A stretch of 34,721 nt of DNA from SIG78 sp045533055 (GCA_045533055.1 JAZSHD010000115.1:1-34721), one strand, 5' to 3'. Shown: positions 8,559 to 16,677, numbered from the stretch's first letter. Translations and numbers: made by a program. Notes: a model not told the origin generated them from the letters alone.

Positions 8559-9270
8559 TAAATCCCAAACAGTCAACCATTTGGCAATAATCATGGATGG
8601 CAACGGCCGCTGGGCACAGAGTCGCGGCCTGGAACGCACCGCCGGGCACCGGGCGGGAGCGGATAATGTGCTGGAAATAATGAGAGCGGCTAAAGAGTTC
8701 AATATCAAATATCTGACTTTGTACGCATTCAGCACTGAAAACTGGAAACGCCCCGCTGCCGAAGTGGGGGCTTTGATGAAGCTTTTGCAGGAATTTTTGT
8801 TCAAACAGCTCCCTGCCATGCAGAAAGAAAATGTGCGATTGAATGCCATCGGCAGATTGAACGATCTGCCCGAAGCCGCCCGCTTGAGCCTGCTGGGGGC
8901 AATGAAAGCTACTGAAAACAACACCGGCGGTGTGCTGACTCTGGCTCTGAATTACGGCGGCAGAGCCGAAATCGCGGATGCGGCAAAAAAGCTGATCCAA
9001 GCAGTAAAAAATGGCAAAATCGATCCGGAAAAGCTGGACGAAAAGAGTTTCGGAGAATTTTTGTACGATCCCCGGTTGCCCGACCCGGACTTGGTAATAA
9101 GGACATCGGGAGAATTGCGGATAAGCAACTTTCTATTGTGGGAAATGGCATACAGCGAACTCTATATAAGCAGTGTTATGTGGCCGGATTTTGACCGTCA
9201 GGAGTTGGCAAAAGCCTTGGAATCCTACCACAACCGCAACCGCCGTTTCGGCGGGGTTGAGAAAAAGTGA
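8551..9270 (+). CDS. uppS: Isoprenyl transferase / undecaprenyl diphosphate synthase
   Basis: This enzyme extends farnesyl diphosphate with isopentenyl diphosphate in cis to make the C55 carrier lipid for peptidoglycan and O-antigen. The 239-residue protein has all the family blocks. These are IIMDGNGRWA with the catalytic aspartate, GHRAGADN, TLYAFSTENWKRP, and the C-terminal DPDLVIRTSGELRISNFLLW / MWPDF region. I prefer the GTG at 8551: GAGGAG at 8535-8540 sits 10 bases ahead, and the start overlaps the gmhA stop, which implies coupling. A TTG at 8533 in the same frame is less likely. The downstream partner cdsA is the usual neighbour in bacteria. Its stop lies inside the first copy of a repeated GTGACGGA motif. 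Confidence 0.95.
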   Translation: MSDKSQTVNHLAIIMDGNGRWAQSRGLERTAGHRAGADNVLEIMRAAKEFNIKYLTLYAFSTENWKRPAAEVGALMKLLQEFLFKQLPAMQKENVRLNAIGRLNDLPEAARLSLLGAMKATENNTGGVLTLALNYGGRAEIADAAKKLIQAVKNGKIDPEKLDEKSFGEFLYDPRLPDPDLVIRTSGELRISNFLLWEMAYSELYISSVMWPDFDRQELAKALESYHNRNRRFGGVEKK

Positions 9271-9300
9271 CGGATGTAAAATAAGCTCAAAAAGAGCAAA

Positions 9301-9344
9301 GTGACGGACAAATGACGGACAAGTGACGGATAAGTGACGGATTT
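9301..9344 (+). repeat. Four-copy 11-bp tandem repeat with stop codons in all frames
   Basis: Units at 9301-9311, 9312-9322, 9323-9333 and 9334-9344 read (G/A)TGACGGA(C/T)AA, with the last ending TTT. A further GTGACGGA at 9267-9274 contains the uppS stop codon. Because 11 is not a multiple of three, the TGA of successive copies falls in all three reading frames. It lies in the uppS-cdsA gap with no separate gene around it. Confidence 0.85.
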
Positions 9345-9388
9345 TAAAAACAACAAAATTTAATATTATCGGGAGTGGATTTTTTATT

Positions 9389-10237
9389 ATGTTGAAGTAT
9401 CGTTTGATCAGTTTTCCTTTGCTTTTGCTTCTGGCTTTTGCCGTAGTCTTCTGGCAGCCTTACGGCACTTGGATCTTCAAGGTTCTGGCTCTGCCGGTTG
9501 CTCTTGCCGCCGTTTGGGAGTGCTGCAATTTGGCGGAAAAACTCGATCTGCCGGTCAATCGGCTGTTGGCAATGGTTTTTGCCGTTTGCAGCATCAGTAT
9601 TTACGGTATCTTGCAATTTCCCCTCAATGGCGTCCGGGGCGTTTGGATTGTTCTTACAGCACTATTGGTTTTGCTGATGCTCAAAACGCTTTTTACTGCC
9701 GAAGCTGAACGCTCCAGGGCGGTGATTGCTGCATTTGTCACTCCCGGCGTACTGCTTATTGCACTGCTGCCGGTCATTACGCTTATTCGGATATATCTCA
9801 ACTATGGAGCGTTGATTTTTCTTTCGCTGGTTCTTGCAACCAAGGCGTCGGATACCGGCGGCTATATCGTGGGTATGCTTTCCAACAAACTTATGAAAAA
9901 CGGCAACCACAAGATCGTACCTTCCATTTCGCCCAAAAAGTCGTGGGAAGGCACGGTAGGGGCGGCGATCTTTTCCATCGGTACGGCGGCCCTTTTGAGC
10001 CATTTCAACTGCATAAAACTGGATTTGGTGCAAATTTTTATCTTTGGATTTTTGGCTTTTCTCGGCAGTTTTGCCGGGGATTTGACCGAATCGCAGCTCA
10101 AACGGGTTGCCGGTATCAAGGATTCCGCCAACTGGATCCCCGGTATGGGCGGTATATTGGATGTTTTGGATAGTTTCATATATAACGCACCCGTGTTTTA
10201 TCTGGTGCTGGAATCAGGAGTCATATCATGTCAGTAA
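9389..10237 (+). CDS. cdsA: Phosphatidate cytidylyltransferase
   Basis: CdsA makes CDP-diacylglycerol from phosphatidate and CTP at the inner membrane, the branch point of phospholipid synthesis. The 282-residue protein has about seven to eight hydrophobic segments. The family's C-terminal signature is present in variant form as ESQLKRVAGIKDSANWIPGMGGILDVLDS, and so is the SPKKSWEG motif. The ATG at 9389 has a loose GGGAG 13 bases ahead. It follows uppS as in many bacteria and overlaps hisI by 10 bases. Confidence 0.93.
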   Translation: MLKYRLISFPLLLLLAFAVVFWQPYGTWIFKVLALPVALAAVWECCNLAEKLDLPVNRLLAMVFAVCSISIYGILQFPLNGVRGVWIVLTALLVLLMLKTLFTAEAERSRAVIAAFVTPGVLLIALLPVITLIRIYLNYGALIFLSLVLATKASDTGGYIVGMLSNKLMKNGNHKIVPSISPKKSWEGTVGAAIFSIGTAALLSHFNCIKLDLVQIFIFGFLAFLGSFAGDLTESQLKRVAGIKDSANWIPGMGGILDVLDSFIYNAPVFYLVLESGVISCQ

Positions 10238-10608
10238 AACTCGATTTTGCCAAGTGCGGCGGCTTGATCCCCGCGATCGCCCAGGATCATAAGACCAACG
10301 AAATATTGATGATGGCGTACATCAATGCTGAATCGTGGCAGGAAACCATCAAAAGCGGTTACGCCACCTATTACTCACGCAGCCGTCAGCAGCTCTGGAA
10401 AAAGGGCGAAAGTTCCGGTCATTTGCAGGTCGTTAAAGAGATTTTAGTGGATTGCGACCTGGATACCGTGATTTTCAAGATCGAACAATTAGGCCCCGGA
10501 GCCTGCCACACCGGTCACCGGAGCTGTTTCTACCGCAAAGTGGAAAATGGCGAACTGTCTGAAGTTGAAAAAACTGTATTCGATGCCGATAAAGTTTACA
10601 GCAAGTAA
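10228..10608 (+). CDS. hisI: Phosphoribosyl-AMP cyclohydrolase
   Basis: HisI opens the purine ring of phosphoribosyl-AMP, the third step of histidine biosynthesis. The 126-residue protein is the monofunctional form, without the HisE pyrophosphohydrolase domain. It shows the family string YYSRSRQQLWKKGESSGH, the metal-binding DCDLD and the zinc-ligand region CHTGHRSCF. The start overlaps the cdsA end by 10 bases, so it is translated within the envelope operon rather than in a his operon. It is the only histidine gene in the window. Confidence 0.95.
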   Translation: MSVKLDFAKCGGLIPAIAQDHKTNEILMMAYINAESWQETIKSGYATYYSRSRQQLWKKGESSGHLQVVKEILVDCDLDTVIFKIEQLGPGACHTGHRSCFYRKVENGELSEVEKTVFDADKVYSK

Positions 10609-10619
10609 GGCGGCATTTT

Positions 10620-12458
10620 ATGAATATTGATAAGATAATCAACGATTTAAGCAATATAAAGTTCCGGAAAAATGTCAACTATTTCCAGTTGACCACGCTG
10701 GGCGTAGGCTCCGCTACCCCGCTGGTGGCGGATGTGGAAGATGATTATTTGCTTGCCGAACTCTTGCATTACACATCAGTTAACAACATCAAAATTTTTC
10801 TGATAGGCGGCGGCAGTAATTTAGTTGGCTCCGACGAACCCTTTGAAGGTGTGATCGTCCGCTTGAAGGGAGAATTTACCGCCATGAGCTGCGACGACAG
10901 CGGCCGGCTCATTGCCGGGGGCGGAGCCAAACTGCCGGAAACAGTGAAATTTGCCGCCGCCAAAGGTTTCGGCGGTTTGAGCAAACTTGCGGGCATCCCC
11001 GGCACCGTCGGTGGAGCTTTGCGGATGAATGCGGGTGCCAACAACACCCTCATCAGCGATAAATTAGTGCGGCTGCGGGGCGTTTATTACGATGGCAGAC
11101 CGTGGGCAAGCGAGGCGAAAAATATCGAATGGCGTTACCGTTCTTCGGGCATTCCGGAAGATGTTATAGTTACTGCCGCCGAGTTTCAGCTGCCGGAAAG
11201 CAGTGTTGAGCAGGAAGAGTTGTTGATACAAAGCGAACTACTTTCCCGCCGCAGCCGGGAGCCTGCCGGACGCACTGCAGGGTGCATTTTCCGCAATCCG
11301 GGGGCCGCCGACCCGGCGGGCAAACTTATTGATTTAGCCGGACTCAAAGGCAGCGAAGCCGGGGCGATGTTTGTCAGCAAAGAACATGGCAACTACCTTG
11401 TCAACAAAGGTGGAGCCAGCGAAAAAGATTTTATCGCCCTTGCCGGAAGAGTCCGCAAAGCCATTGCCGAAAAGTTCGGGCTGTATCTGGAATTGGAAGT
11501 CAAGTTCATCAATAAAGATAATGTCAAACAAATCTGCGATCAGGCAGTCGCTCCTTCTGTGGCAGTATTCATGGGGGGCGAAAGCTCCGAACGGGAAGTG
11601 TCGCTGCGCAGCGGTTCGGCAGTGGCAAATGCTTTACGCAACGGCGGTTATACGGTCAAGACTTTTGATTTGAAAAAGCTGGAAATTCCTGCCGGTGCTG
11701 AAAAATTTGACCTTATCCACCCCGTACTGCACGGCGGCTGGGGCGAAGGTGGTCAACTGCAGAAGTTGTTGGAAGATAATGATTTGGACTTTATCGGCTC
11801 CGGCAGTAAAGCTTCGGAGCTCATTATGGATAAACTCCAGACCAAAGAGCTGTTGAAAAAACTCAACATGCCCACTGCCCCGGATTGGACGATCACTGCT
11901 GAACATTTGAATAACCCGCCAAGTGATATGACTTACCCCGTAGTGGTCAAAGTGCCTTGCGAAGGCTCCACGGTGGGCATTGAAAAAATCGACGATCCTG
12001 CCCAGTGGCAAGCCAAACTCCCGGCACTGCTGGAACAAGCCGGTGAACTGCTGGCAGAAAAATTTATTGCAGGCCGGGAATGTACTGTTCCGGTGGTGCT
12101 CGGTCAGGCGATGACGGTAGTGGAGATCCGCCCGCCCGGAGGATTTTATGACTACGACGCAAAGTATATCTACGCCAACGGCCATACCGAATACTTCTGC
12201 CCGCCGGTGAGGATAAGTTTGGAAGAACAGAAAATGCTGCAGGATCTGGCAGTGAAGTTCTATAACGAATTCAACTGCCGCGATCTGGTGCGGGTGGACT
12301 TTATAATCGGCGATGACGATAATGTCCCTTACATATTGGAAGGCAACAGCTTGCCCGGATTTACCGCTACCAGTCTGGTGCCCAAATCGGCAGCTTGCAT
12401 GAATATAAGTTTTGAACGGTTGTGTGCCTCGCTGGTAAGCAATCATATAAAAAAATAG
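10620..12458 (+). CDS. murB-ddl: MurB-Ddl fusion: UDP-N-acetylenolpyruvoylglucosamine reductase and D-alanine--D-alanine ligase
   Basis: One 612-residue reading frame contains two complete peptidoglycan precursor enzymes. Residues 1 to about 300 are MurB, which reduces enolpyruvyl-UDP-GlcNAc to UDP-MurNAc with FAD and NADPH. It has the FAD-domain GGGSNLVGSD and PGTVGGALRMNAG motifs, the YRSS tyrosine Y173 and AGCIFRNPGA. In that motif C222 occupies the position of the catalytic serine of E. coli MurB. Residues from about 312 are Ddl, which joins two D-alanines using ATP. It has VAVFMGGESSEREVS, HPVLHGGWGEGGQLQ, a MDKLQTK segment, VKVPCEGSTVGI and EGNSLPGFTATSL. Both halves look functional, and the joining segment is only about 10 residues. 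The ATG lies 11 bases after hisI. Chlamydiae are known for a MurC-Ddl fusion; this one pairs Ddl with MurB. Confidence 0.93.
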   Translation: MNIDKIINDLSNIKFRKNVNYFQLTTLGVGSATPLVADVEDDYLLAELLHYTSVNNIKIFLIGGGSNLVGSDEPFEGVIVRLKGEFTAMSCDDSGRLIAGGGAKLPETVKFAAAKGFGGLSKLAGIPGTVGGALRMNAGANNTLISDKLVRLRGVYYDGRPWASEAKNIEWRYRSSGIPEDVIVTAAEFQLPESSVEQEELLIQSELLSRRSREPAGRTAGCIFRNPGAADPAGKLIDLAGLKGSEAGAMFVSKEHGNYLVNKGGASEKDFIALAGRVRKAIAEKFGLYLELEVKFINKDNVKQICDQAVAPSVAVFMGGESSEREVSLRSGSAVANALRNGGYTVKTFDLKKLEIPAGAEKFDLIHPVLHGGWGEGGQLQKLLEDNDLDFIGSGSKASELIMDKLQTKELLKKLNMPTAPDWTITAEHLNNPPSDMTYPVVVKVPCEGSTVGIEKIDDPAQWQAKLPALLEQAGELLAEKFIAGRECTVPVVLGQAMTVVEIRPPGGFYDYDAKYIYANGHTEYFCPPVRISLEEQKMLQDLAVKFYNEFNCRDLVRVDFIIGDDDNVPYILEGNSLPGFTATSLVPKSAACMNISFERLCASLVSNHIKK

Positions 12459-12469
12459 GGTGTTTGGTG

Positions 12470-12928
12470 ATGAAAAAGATTTTCAGTTTTCTGACCGCAG
12501 CAATAATGGCTGCTCTTTTGAACGGCTGCGTAAGTTCTTCTCCGGAATACTACGAAGAACTTACCGAAAAAGAGCGGCTCGGCTTACAGCATACCGCCCG
12601 GGCATTGGCTTTACGCGGCAATGCAGTTCCGGGGCATTTGCAAAATGCATTTATGAAACTTGCTCCGCTGGAAAGAATAATTTACGACGGCGACAAACGC
12701 GGCAAGGCTTCATTCCGCTGGGAAATTTACGAAAAACGCCGGACTGGCGGTCGTTTGACTCAAAAAGATATAAATCCCTATTGGGTAATCGTATACGCCA
12801 TTGGTGATTTGCGTGATCCATCCTGGAAACTTTCTCACGCCAATCAGGGCACTCTGCAGCCCGCATCGGCAGTACAGCCGGATAAACAGCAAAAATGGCA
12901 AGTAAACCGTGTGCGTTATAAAAATTAA
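12470..12928 (+). CDS. Small putative lipoprotein
   Basis: The product has 152 residues and begins MKKIFSFLTAAIMAALLNGC, a short lipoprotein signal with C20 as the likely lipidated residue. Asparagine at the -2 position is atypical but tolerable. The +2 residue is valine, so outer membrane sorting is plausible if Lol rules apply. The mature part is basic and contains WEIYEKRR and a strand-like NPYWVIVYAIGDL segment. I do not recognise a family. The ATG is chosen because the signal peptide begins there; a GTG directly precedes it. It lies 11 bases after murB-ddl, so it probably belongs to the same operon, in a position where cell-division genes sit in other bacteria. It does not resemble FtsQ. 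Confidence 0.75.
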   Translation: MKKIFSFLTAAIMAALLNGCVSSSPEYYEELTEKERLGLQHTARALALRGNAVPGHLQNAFMKLAPLERIIYDGDKRGKASFRWEIYEKRRTGGRLTQKDINPYWVIVYAIGDLRDPSWKLSHANQGTLQPASAVQPDKQQKWQVNRVRYKN

Positions 12929-13010
12929 TTTTCAGCAGAAAGAACGGCCTGAGTTTACCGTAAAATACAAAAAAAAGTGCAAAAGTTGTCACTTTAAGAG
13001 CTTTCGCAGT

Positions 13011-13039
13011 TTGCTAAAATGCATAAACGGGTTTATATT
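13011..13039 (+). promoter_or_regulatory. Promoter for the exported protein at 13084
   Basis: TTGCTA (13011-13016), a 17-base spacer and TATATT (13034-13039) precede the gene by 44 bases. Together with the terminator after the gene, this suggests a one-gene transcription unit. Confidence 0.5.
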
Positions 13040-13083
13040 AGCTCTGAACATGTATTGATATTTAAATAAATAAAGGGATTTCT

Positions 13084-13797
13084 ATGATGAAAATATTCAA
13101 GTATTTTGCTGTGCTGCTTCTGGTGTTCACGCTCTCTCCGATGCTTTGCAGTGCCGAAGCTGCTGACACCAAAGATACCACAGCCGGAGAACCGGGATTT
13201 TTTGCCAGACTTTTTGGAGCAGAAGAAAAGAAACCGCTTACCCCGCCGGAACCGTGGGACAGGAAACTCATTTACAATGAAGAAGAAGCGGTGAAAGCCG
13301 AAGAAAAGCCCTGCTGGGTCGCAGTTGCAGCCCGGGCAGTTGGTATATATCTGGCCAATGTGGGGTCTGATTTTTTGGATATCTTGAGTGTAGAAGTAAG
13401 TGTCGGTAATACTTTCGCTTTGGATTTCCATGTAACACGCATGTTGGATTTCGGCTTGGAAAATACCGATGCCTACTTTGCCGGTACCGGTCAGCTGCGG
13501 CATTTTGTCGCCGGTCGGCGTGAAGCTCAGCGTATGGCAGCGTTGTGCTGGTCGTACGAAGATATTTATGTATCGCAGACTGCCGGGGAGCTGCCTTCTT
13601 ACACGATGAAAGATACCTCTTTCAATCTGGTTCGCTGCTATACTGATGCTTTCAAGGATCGGGATATTGACTATTTGGGTATCGGGGCCAAAGCTGCCAT
13701 GTTTGTTGGTATTGCCGTTGATTTCCACGCTGCGGCCATTCCGGACTTCTTGTACAGTCTGGTCGGGTTTGACCTTTACGGCGATAACTGGAAATAA
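13084..13797 (+). CDS. Exported protein of unknown function
   Basis: This 237-residue protein has a clear Sec signal peptide (MMKIFKYFAVLLLVFTLSPM, probable cleavage after CSAEA or nearby). The mature N-terminal part is Lys/Glu/Pro-rich, and a globular region rich in Val, Gly and Phe follows (LDILSVEVSVGNTFALDFHVT, about 105-125). The end, IPDFLYSLVGFDLYGDN, resembles a recurrent C-terminal pattern of envelope proteins I have seen in Gram-negative bacteria, but I cannot name a family. There is no lipobox. An AAAGGGA ribosome-binding site precedes ATGATG. The gene has its own promoter and terminator. An envelope role is inferred only from export and context. Confidence 0.75.
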   Translation: MMKIFKYFAVLLLVFTLSPMLCSAEAADTKDTTAGEPGFFARLFGAEEKKPLTPPEPWDRKLIYNEEEAVKAEEKPCWVAVAARAVGIYLANVGSDFLDILSVEVSVGNTFALDFHVTRMLDFGLENTDAYFAGTGQLRHFVAGRREAQRMAALCWSYEDIYVSQTAGELPSYTMKDTSFNLVRCYTDAFKDRDIDYLGIGAKAAMFVGIAVDFHAAAIPDFLYSLVGFDLYGDNWK

Positions 13798-13818
13798 AAT
13801 ATTTCTTAACACTCCCAA

Positions 13819-13853
13819 CGGTACTTGCCTTTCCAAGCAAGTGCCGCTTTTTT
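13819..13853 (+). terminator. Factor-independent terminator
   Basis: CGGTACTTGC (13819-13828) pairs with GCAAGTGCCG (13837-13846) with a single G-T wobble across an eight-base loop. A run of six T (13848-13853) follows. It lies 21 bases after the exported-protein stop and just before the next gene's ribosome-binding site. Confidence 0.85.
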
Positions 13854-13869
13854 AACCGAGGAACATATT

Positions 13870-15591
13870 GTGGCGAGATACCGTGAAAAAATCCTGCCGC
13901 TGGTGCCGACACTGGTTTTTCTGGCATTTGTGTTTTTGTGTGCATTTGCCCCCTGGACTTTAAGTGAACGCGATTTGAGCTGGCGGGAGGGTTATATTGT
14001 TGCCCAATCAATGGATTTGACCTTTTCGCCGCTGCCGCTGGTTACGGTGCATGACGAAGCAGTTCCCAACGCCTATCCTTTATTTCCGCTGTTGGCCAAG
14101 GCCGCCGCTGCACTGGGTTGTCCGGCTGAATCAACGACCCGGGTTTTGAGTTTGATCGGAGCTTTGGGTTTGGCAATAGTGGTTTTTGCCGTAAGTGCCG
14201 GTACGCGGAAAAATCTCTCTGCCGGGGCATGCGGAGCCGCCATCGTGATAACCTCGCTTTTAATGATAGATAAAGTGCCGGACGGTTATGCCAGTACGCT
14301 TTTTGCGTTGGTGATTTTTTCCGGTCATTTACTCTGGTACTACTTTGCCGCATGGCGGGGCGACTGGTCGAAGGCGTGGCTGGTGGGGTTCATATTCTGC
14401 TCAATAGGGTTTTATCTGGAAGGGGTGATTTCGCTCATATTCTTCCTGCTGCCGTTGATTTTTATGCGGCGTCCGCTGGGGATTTTCCGCAGATTACGCA
14501 ATCGCGGAGTAATGCTGGGGATCGGCTGTTTTGCCGCAACGGTGCTTTTGTGGTATCTGCCATACCATTTTGAAGGAGTGCGGCTGGCTCCGGCGATCCC
14601 CCGCTTCGATCTGCTTGATACCTGGGAATATTTGTGGCACTTGCTGACTTTTCCTGTGGATTTTTCTTTGCGGATGATTCCGTGGGCACTGCTGGCGTGG
14701 GCACCATTTTGCGTGGCATTTCAGACTTTGGACGATACACCCATGTTCAGCAGATTTTTGCGGACACTTTTTCTGGCTGATTTCTTTTTGCTGTGGGTGA
14801 TCCCGCTGGACGAAGCCCGGGGATGGATCGTGCTGGTGCCGCCGCTGGCGGTGATGACTGCTTTGAATTACGAACTGGCAGTTCGGCGTTACGGCAGCTT
14901 TTATCGGAAAATCGGCAATCTTTTTGCCGCCGTGCTGCTGCCGGGTGCCGGGATCGTACTGCTGGGGTTCTATCTGTTGCCGGCAGAAATGATTGCCGAA
15001 GTCATGCTTTTGCTGGAGCGTCCGCTGGAGTTCAGTGATAATTTCGGCAATACGGTGCTGGGCGTGGTTTCCGGCACCGTATTGCTGCTCTTGGCACTGC
15101 ATTTGTTTTTACTGCGGGAAAAACCGCCAATCTGGTGCTGTTACAGTTTGATCGTGCTGGCTCCGCTGCTGGTTTATTACAACATTGTCTACCCGTATCA
15201 GTGCCAGGAACGCCCCCGCATGGAACGGGGTGAGCTGCTGCGGAATGCCTTGCAGCAGGATGGGGCAGAAAATGTGCAGATCATCTATAAGTATAATGTC
15301 TACGACTTTTATTCAGAATCGGTTTATATGAATAAATCCATGTGCCGGATCAACACTCTTGCCATGCTGCCGGGGGAAGATGTTAAAACGGTTTATCTGC
15401 TGGCTCCCGGTTTTCCGGAACATGCCGAACGCAACTGGCGGAGTCTGCTTGCCCAGCCCATAACCATCCGTGACCGCAAATTCAATCTGTGGCGGGGCGA
15501 TTGGAAGGGCAACGCCCCCAAGTTGGAACGGAAACCATCGCCGCTTTTGGAAGAACTCGCCCGAGATCCAATCGGAAAGGCAGGTTTATAA
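13870..15591 (+). CDS. Polytopic membrane glycosyltransferase, PMT/ArnT-like (GT39/GT83 style)
   Basis: The 573-residue protein has roughly eleven to thirteen hydrophobic helices and a C-terminal soluble part of about 110 residues. This is the layout of polyprenyl-phosphate-sugar-dependent glycosyltransferases such as ArnT and PMT. The first external loop has an acidic SERDLSWREGYIVAQSM segment, where such enzymes carry catalytic Asp/Glu before a helix. A later loop has DEARGWIVLVPP. It could transfer a sugar from a lipid carrier to LPS or a protein; the acceptor is unknown. I use the GTG at 13870 because GAGGA ends 7 bases before it and the upstream in-frame codons cross the terminator. The stop overlaps the rlmN start by one base (TAATG), so the two are coupled. 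Confidence 0.7.
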   Translation: MARYREKILPLVPTLVFLAFVFLCAFAPWTLSERDLSWREGYIVAQSMDLTFSPLPLVTVHDEAVPNAYPLFPLLAKAAAALGCPAESTTRVLSLIGALGLAIVVFAVSAGTRKNLSAGACGAAIVITSLLMIDKVPDGYASTLFALVIFSGHLLWYYFAAWRGDWSKAWLVGFIFCSIGFYLEGVISLIFFLLPLIFMRRPLGIFRRLRNRGVMLGIGCFAATVLLWYLPYHFEGVRLAPAIPRFDLLDTWEYLWHLLTFPVDFSLRMIPWALLAWAPFCVAFQTLDDTPMFSRFLRTLFLADFFLLWVIPLDEARGWIVLVPPLAVMTALNYELAVRRYGSFYRKIGNLFAAVLLPGAGIVLLGFYLLPAEMIAEVMLLLERPLEFSDNFGNTVLGVVSGTVLLLLALHLFLLREKPPIWCCYSLIVLAPLLVYYNIVYPYQCQERPRMERGELLRNALQQDGAENVQIIYKYNVYDFYSESVYMNKSMCRINTLAMLPGEDVKTVYLLAPGFPEHAERNWRSLLAQPITIRDRKFNLWRGDWKGNAPKLERKPSPLLEELARDPIGKAGL

Positions 15592-16634
15592 TGGAAAACC
15601 AAAGATTTTATCTTGCAGGCAGCAGCGGCAATGAACTTAAAGAGTATTTGACCGGGATCGGCGAAAAACCTTTCCGCAGCAAACAGATCCTTGACTGGCT
15701 CTACGGCAAGTGCGAATTCAATGTCAATAAAATGCTCAATCTGCCGGGAGCCTTGCGTCAGCACTTGAGCGATGCCCGGGTTTCGCTCAACAGCAAAGTT
15801 ATAGAAGTTGCACCCGGTTCCGGCGGTACGGAAAAACTCTTGATCGCTTTGGAAGATGGTCAGGCTATCGAGATGGTGCTGATACCTTCTCCGGAGCGGA
15901 TGACTTTCTGCTTGAGTACCCAGGTAGGCTGTCCGGTAAGGTGCCGCTTTTGTGCAAGCGGAGCACATGGTTTGATACGGAATTTGCGGTGCGATGAAAT
16001 TCTTGAAGAGTTTTACCACGGTGTGCAGAAACATGGTGCCATACCCGACAATATAGTTTTTATGGGTATCGGCGAAGGTTTGCTGAACTGGAAAAATCTT
16101 AAACGGGCTTTGGAAGTGCTTTCTGCTCCGGCTCCGGAGGGGTTCAATATGTCGCCCCGGCGGATAACGGTTTCCACCAGCGGCTATGTGCCGGGCATGA
16201 AGGAGTTCGCCGCCTGGGGAAAACCCTTTAATCTGGCAATAAGCCTGCACGCAGTGGATGACGAAACCCGCAGCAGACTTATTCCCGATAATGTCAGGTA
16301 CAGCATAAAAGAGATACTTGCAGCCTGTGCCGAATGTTCCGAAGCCACCGGCCGAATGGCAACTTTTGAGTATACGCTGGTCGATGGAATAAACGACGAT
16401 CCGGCAATGGGACGGGAACTGGGGAAAATCGCTGCCGGATTACACGCTAAAGTGAATTTGATTGCGTATAATCCGGTAAATGATGAGTTTAAAAGACCGC
16501 CGGAAAAACGACTGAAAGAGTTTTACAACGCCGTCAGCGAAAATGCCACCACTGTAACCATGCGTATAGAAAAAGGTTCATCGGCGGCAAGTGCCTGCGG
16601 GCAGTTGCGGTTGCGGCGGCAGGAAGAAGCCTAA
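15591..16634 (+). CDS. rlmN: Dual-specificity RNA methyltransferase RlmN (23S rRNA A2503 / tRNA A37 C2-methylation)
   Basis: This radical SAM enzyme methylates C2 of adenine in 23S rRNA A2503 and, in E. coli, tRNA A37. The 347-residue protein has the RlmN/Cfr iron-sulphur motif as VGCPVRCRFC (C114, C118, C121). It also has the GIGEGLLNW and LAISLHAVDDETR blocks and a C-terminal SACGQL with C336, the cysteine that forms the methylene/adduct intermediate. RlmN rather than Cfr is chosen on general housekeeping context. The ATG at 15591 shares its A with the upstream stop codon. Confidence 0.92.
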   Translation: MENQRFYLAGSSGNELKEYLTGIGEKPFRSKQILDWLYGKCEFNVNKMLNLPGALRQHLSDARVSLNSKVIEVAPGSGGTEKLLIALEDGQAIEMVLIPSPERMTFCLSTQVGCPVRCRFCASGAHGLIRNLRCDEILEEFYHGVQKHGAIPDNIVFMGIGEGLLNWKNLKRALEVLSAPAPEGFNMSPRRITVSTSGYVPGMKEFAAWGKPFNLAISLHAVDDETRSRLIPDNVRYSIKEILAACAECSEATGRMATFEYTLVDGINDDPAMGRELGKIAAGLHAKVNLIAYNPVNDEFKRPPEKRLKEFYNAVSENATTVTMRIEKGSSAASACGQLRLRRQEEA

Positions 16635-16677
16635 GCAGGATTTTTATTGCAAATTTTCTTTGTATAAAGAGTTGTAC

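Noticed and set aside
12973..13000. Hairpin AAAGTG-N10-CACTTT as terminator of the lipoprotein gene
   Set aside because: Its T-run lies on the minus strand only; on the plus strand no U-tract follows, and no minus-strand gene ends here. Rho-dependent or no termination is equally likely.
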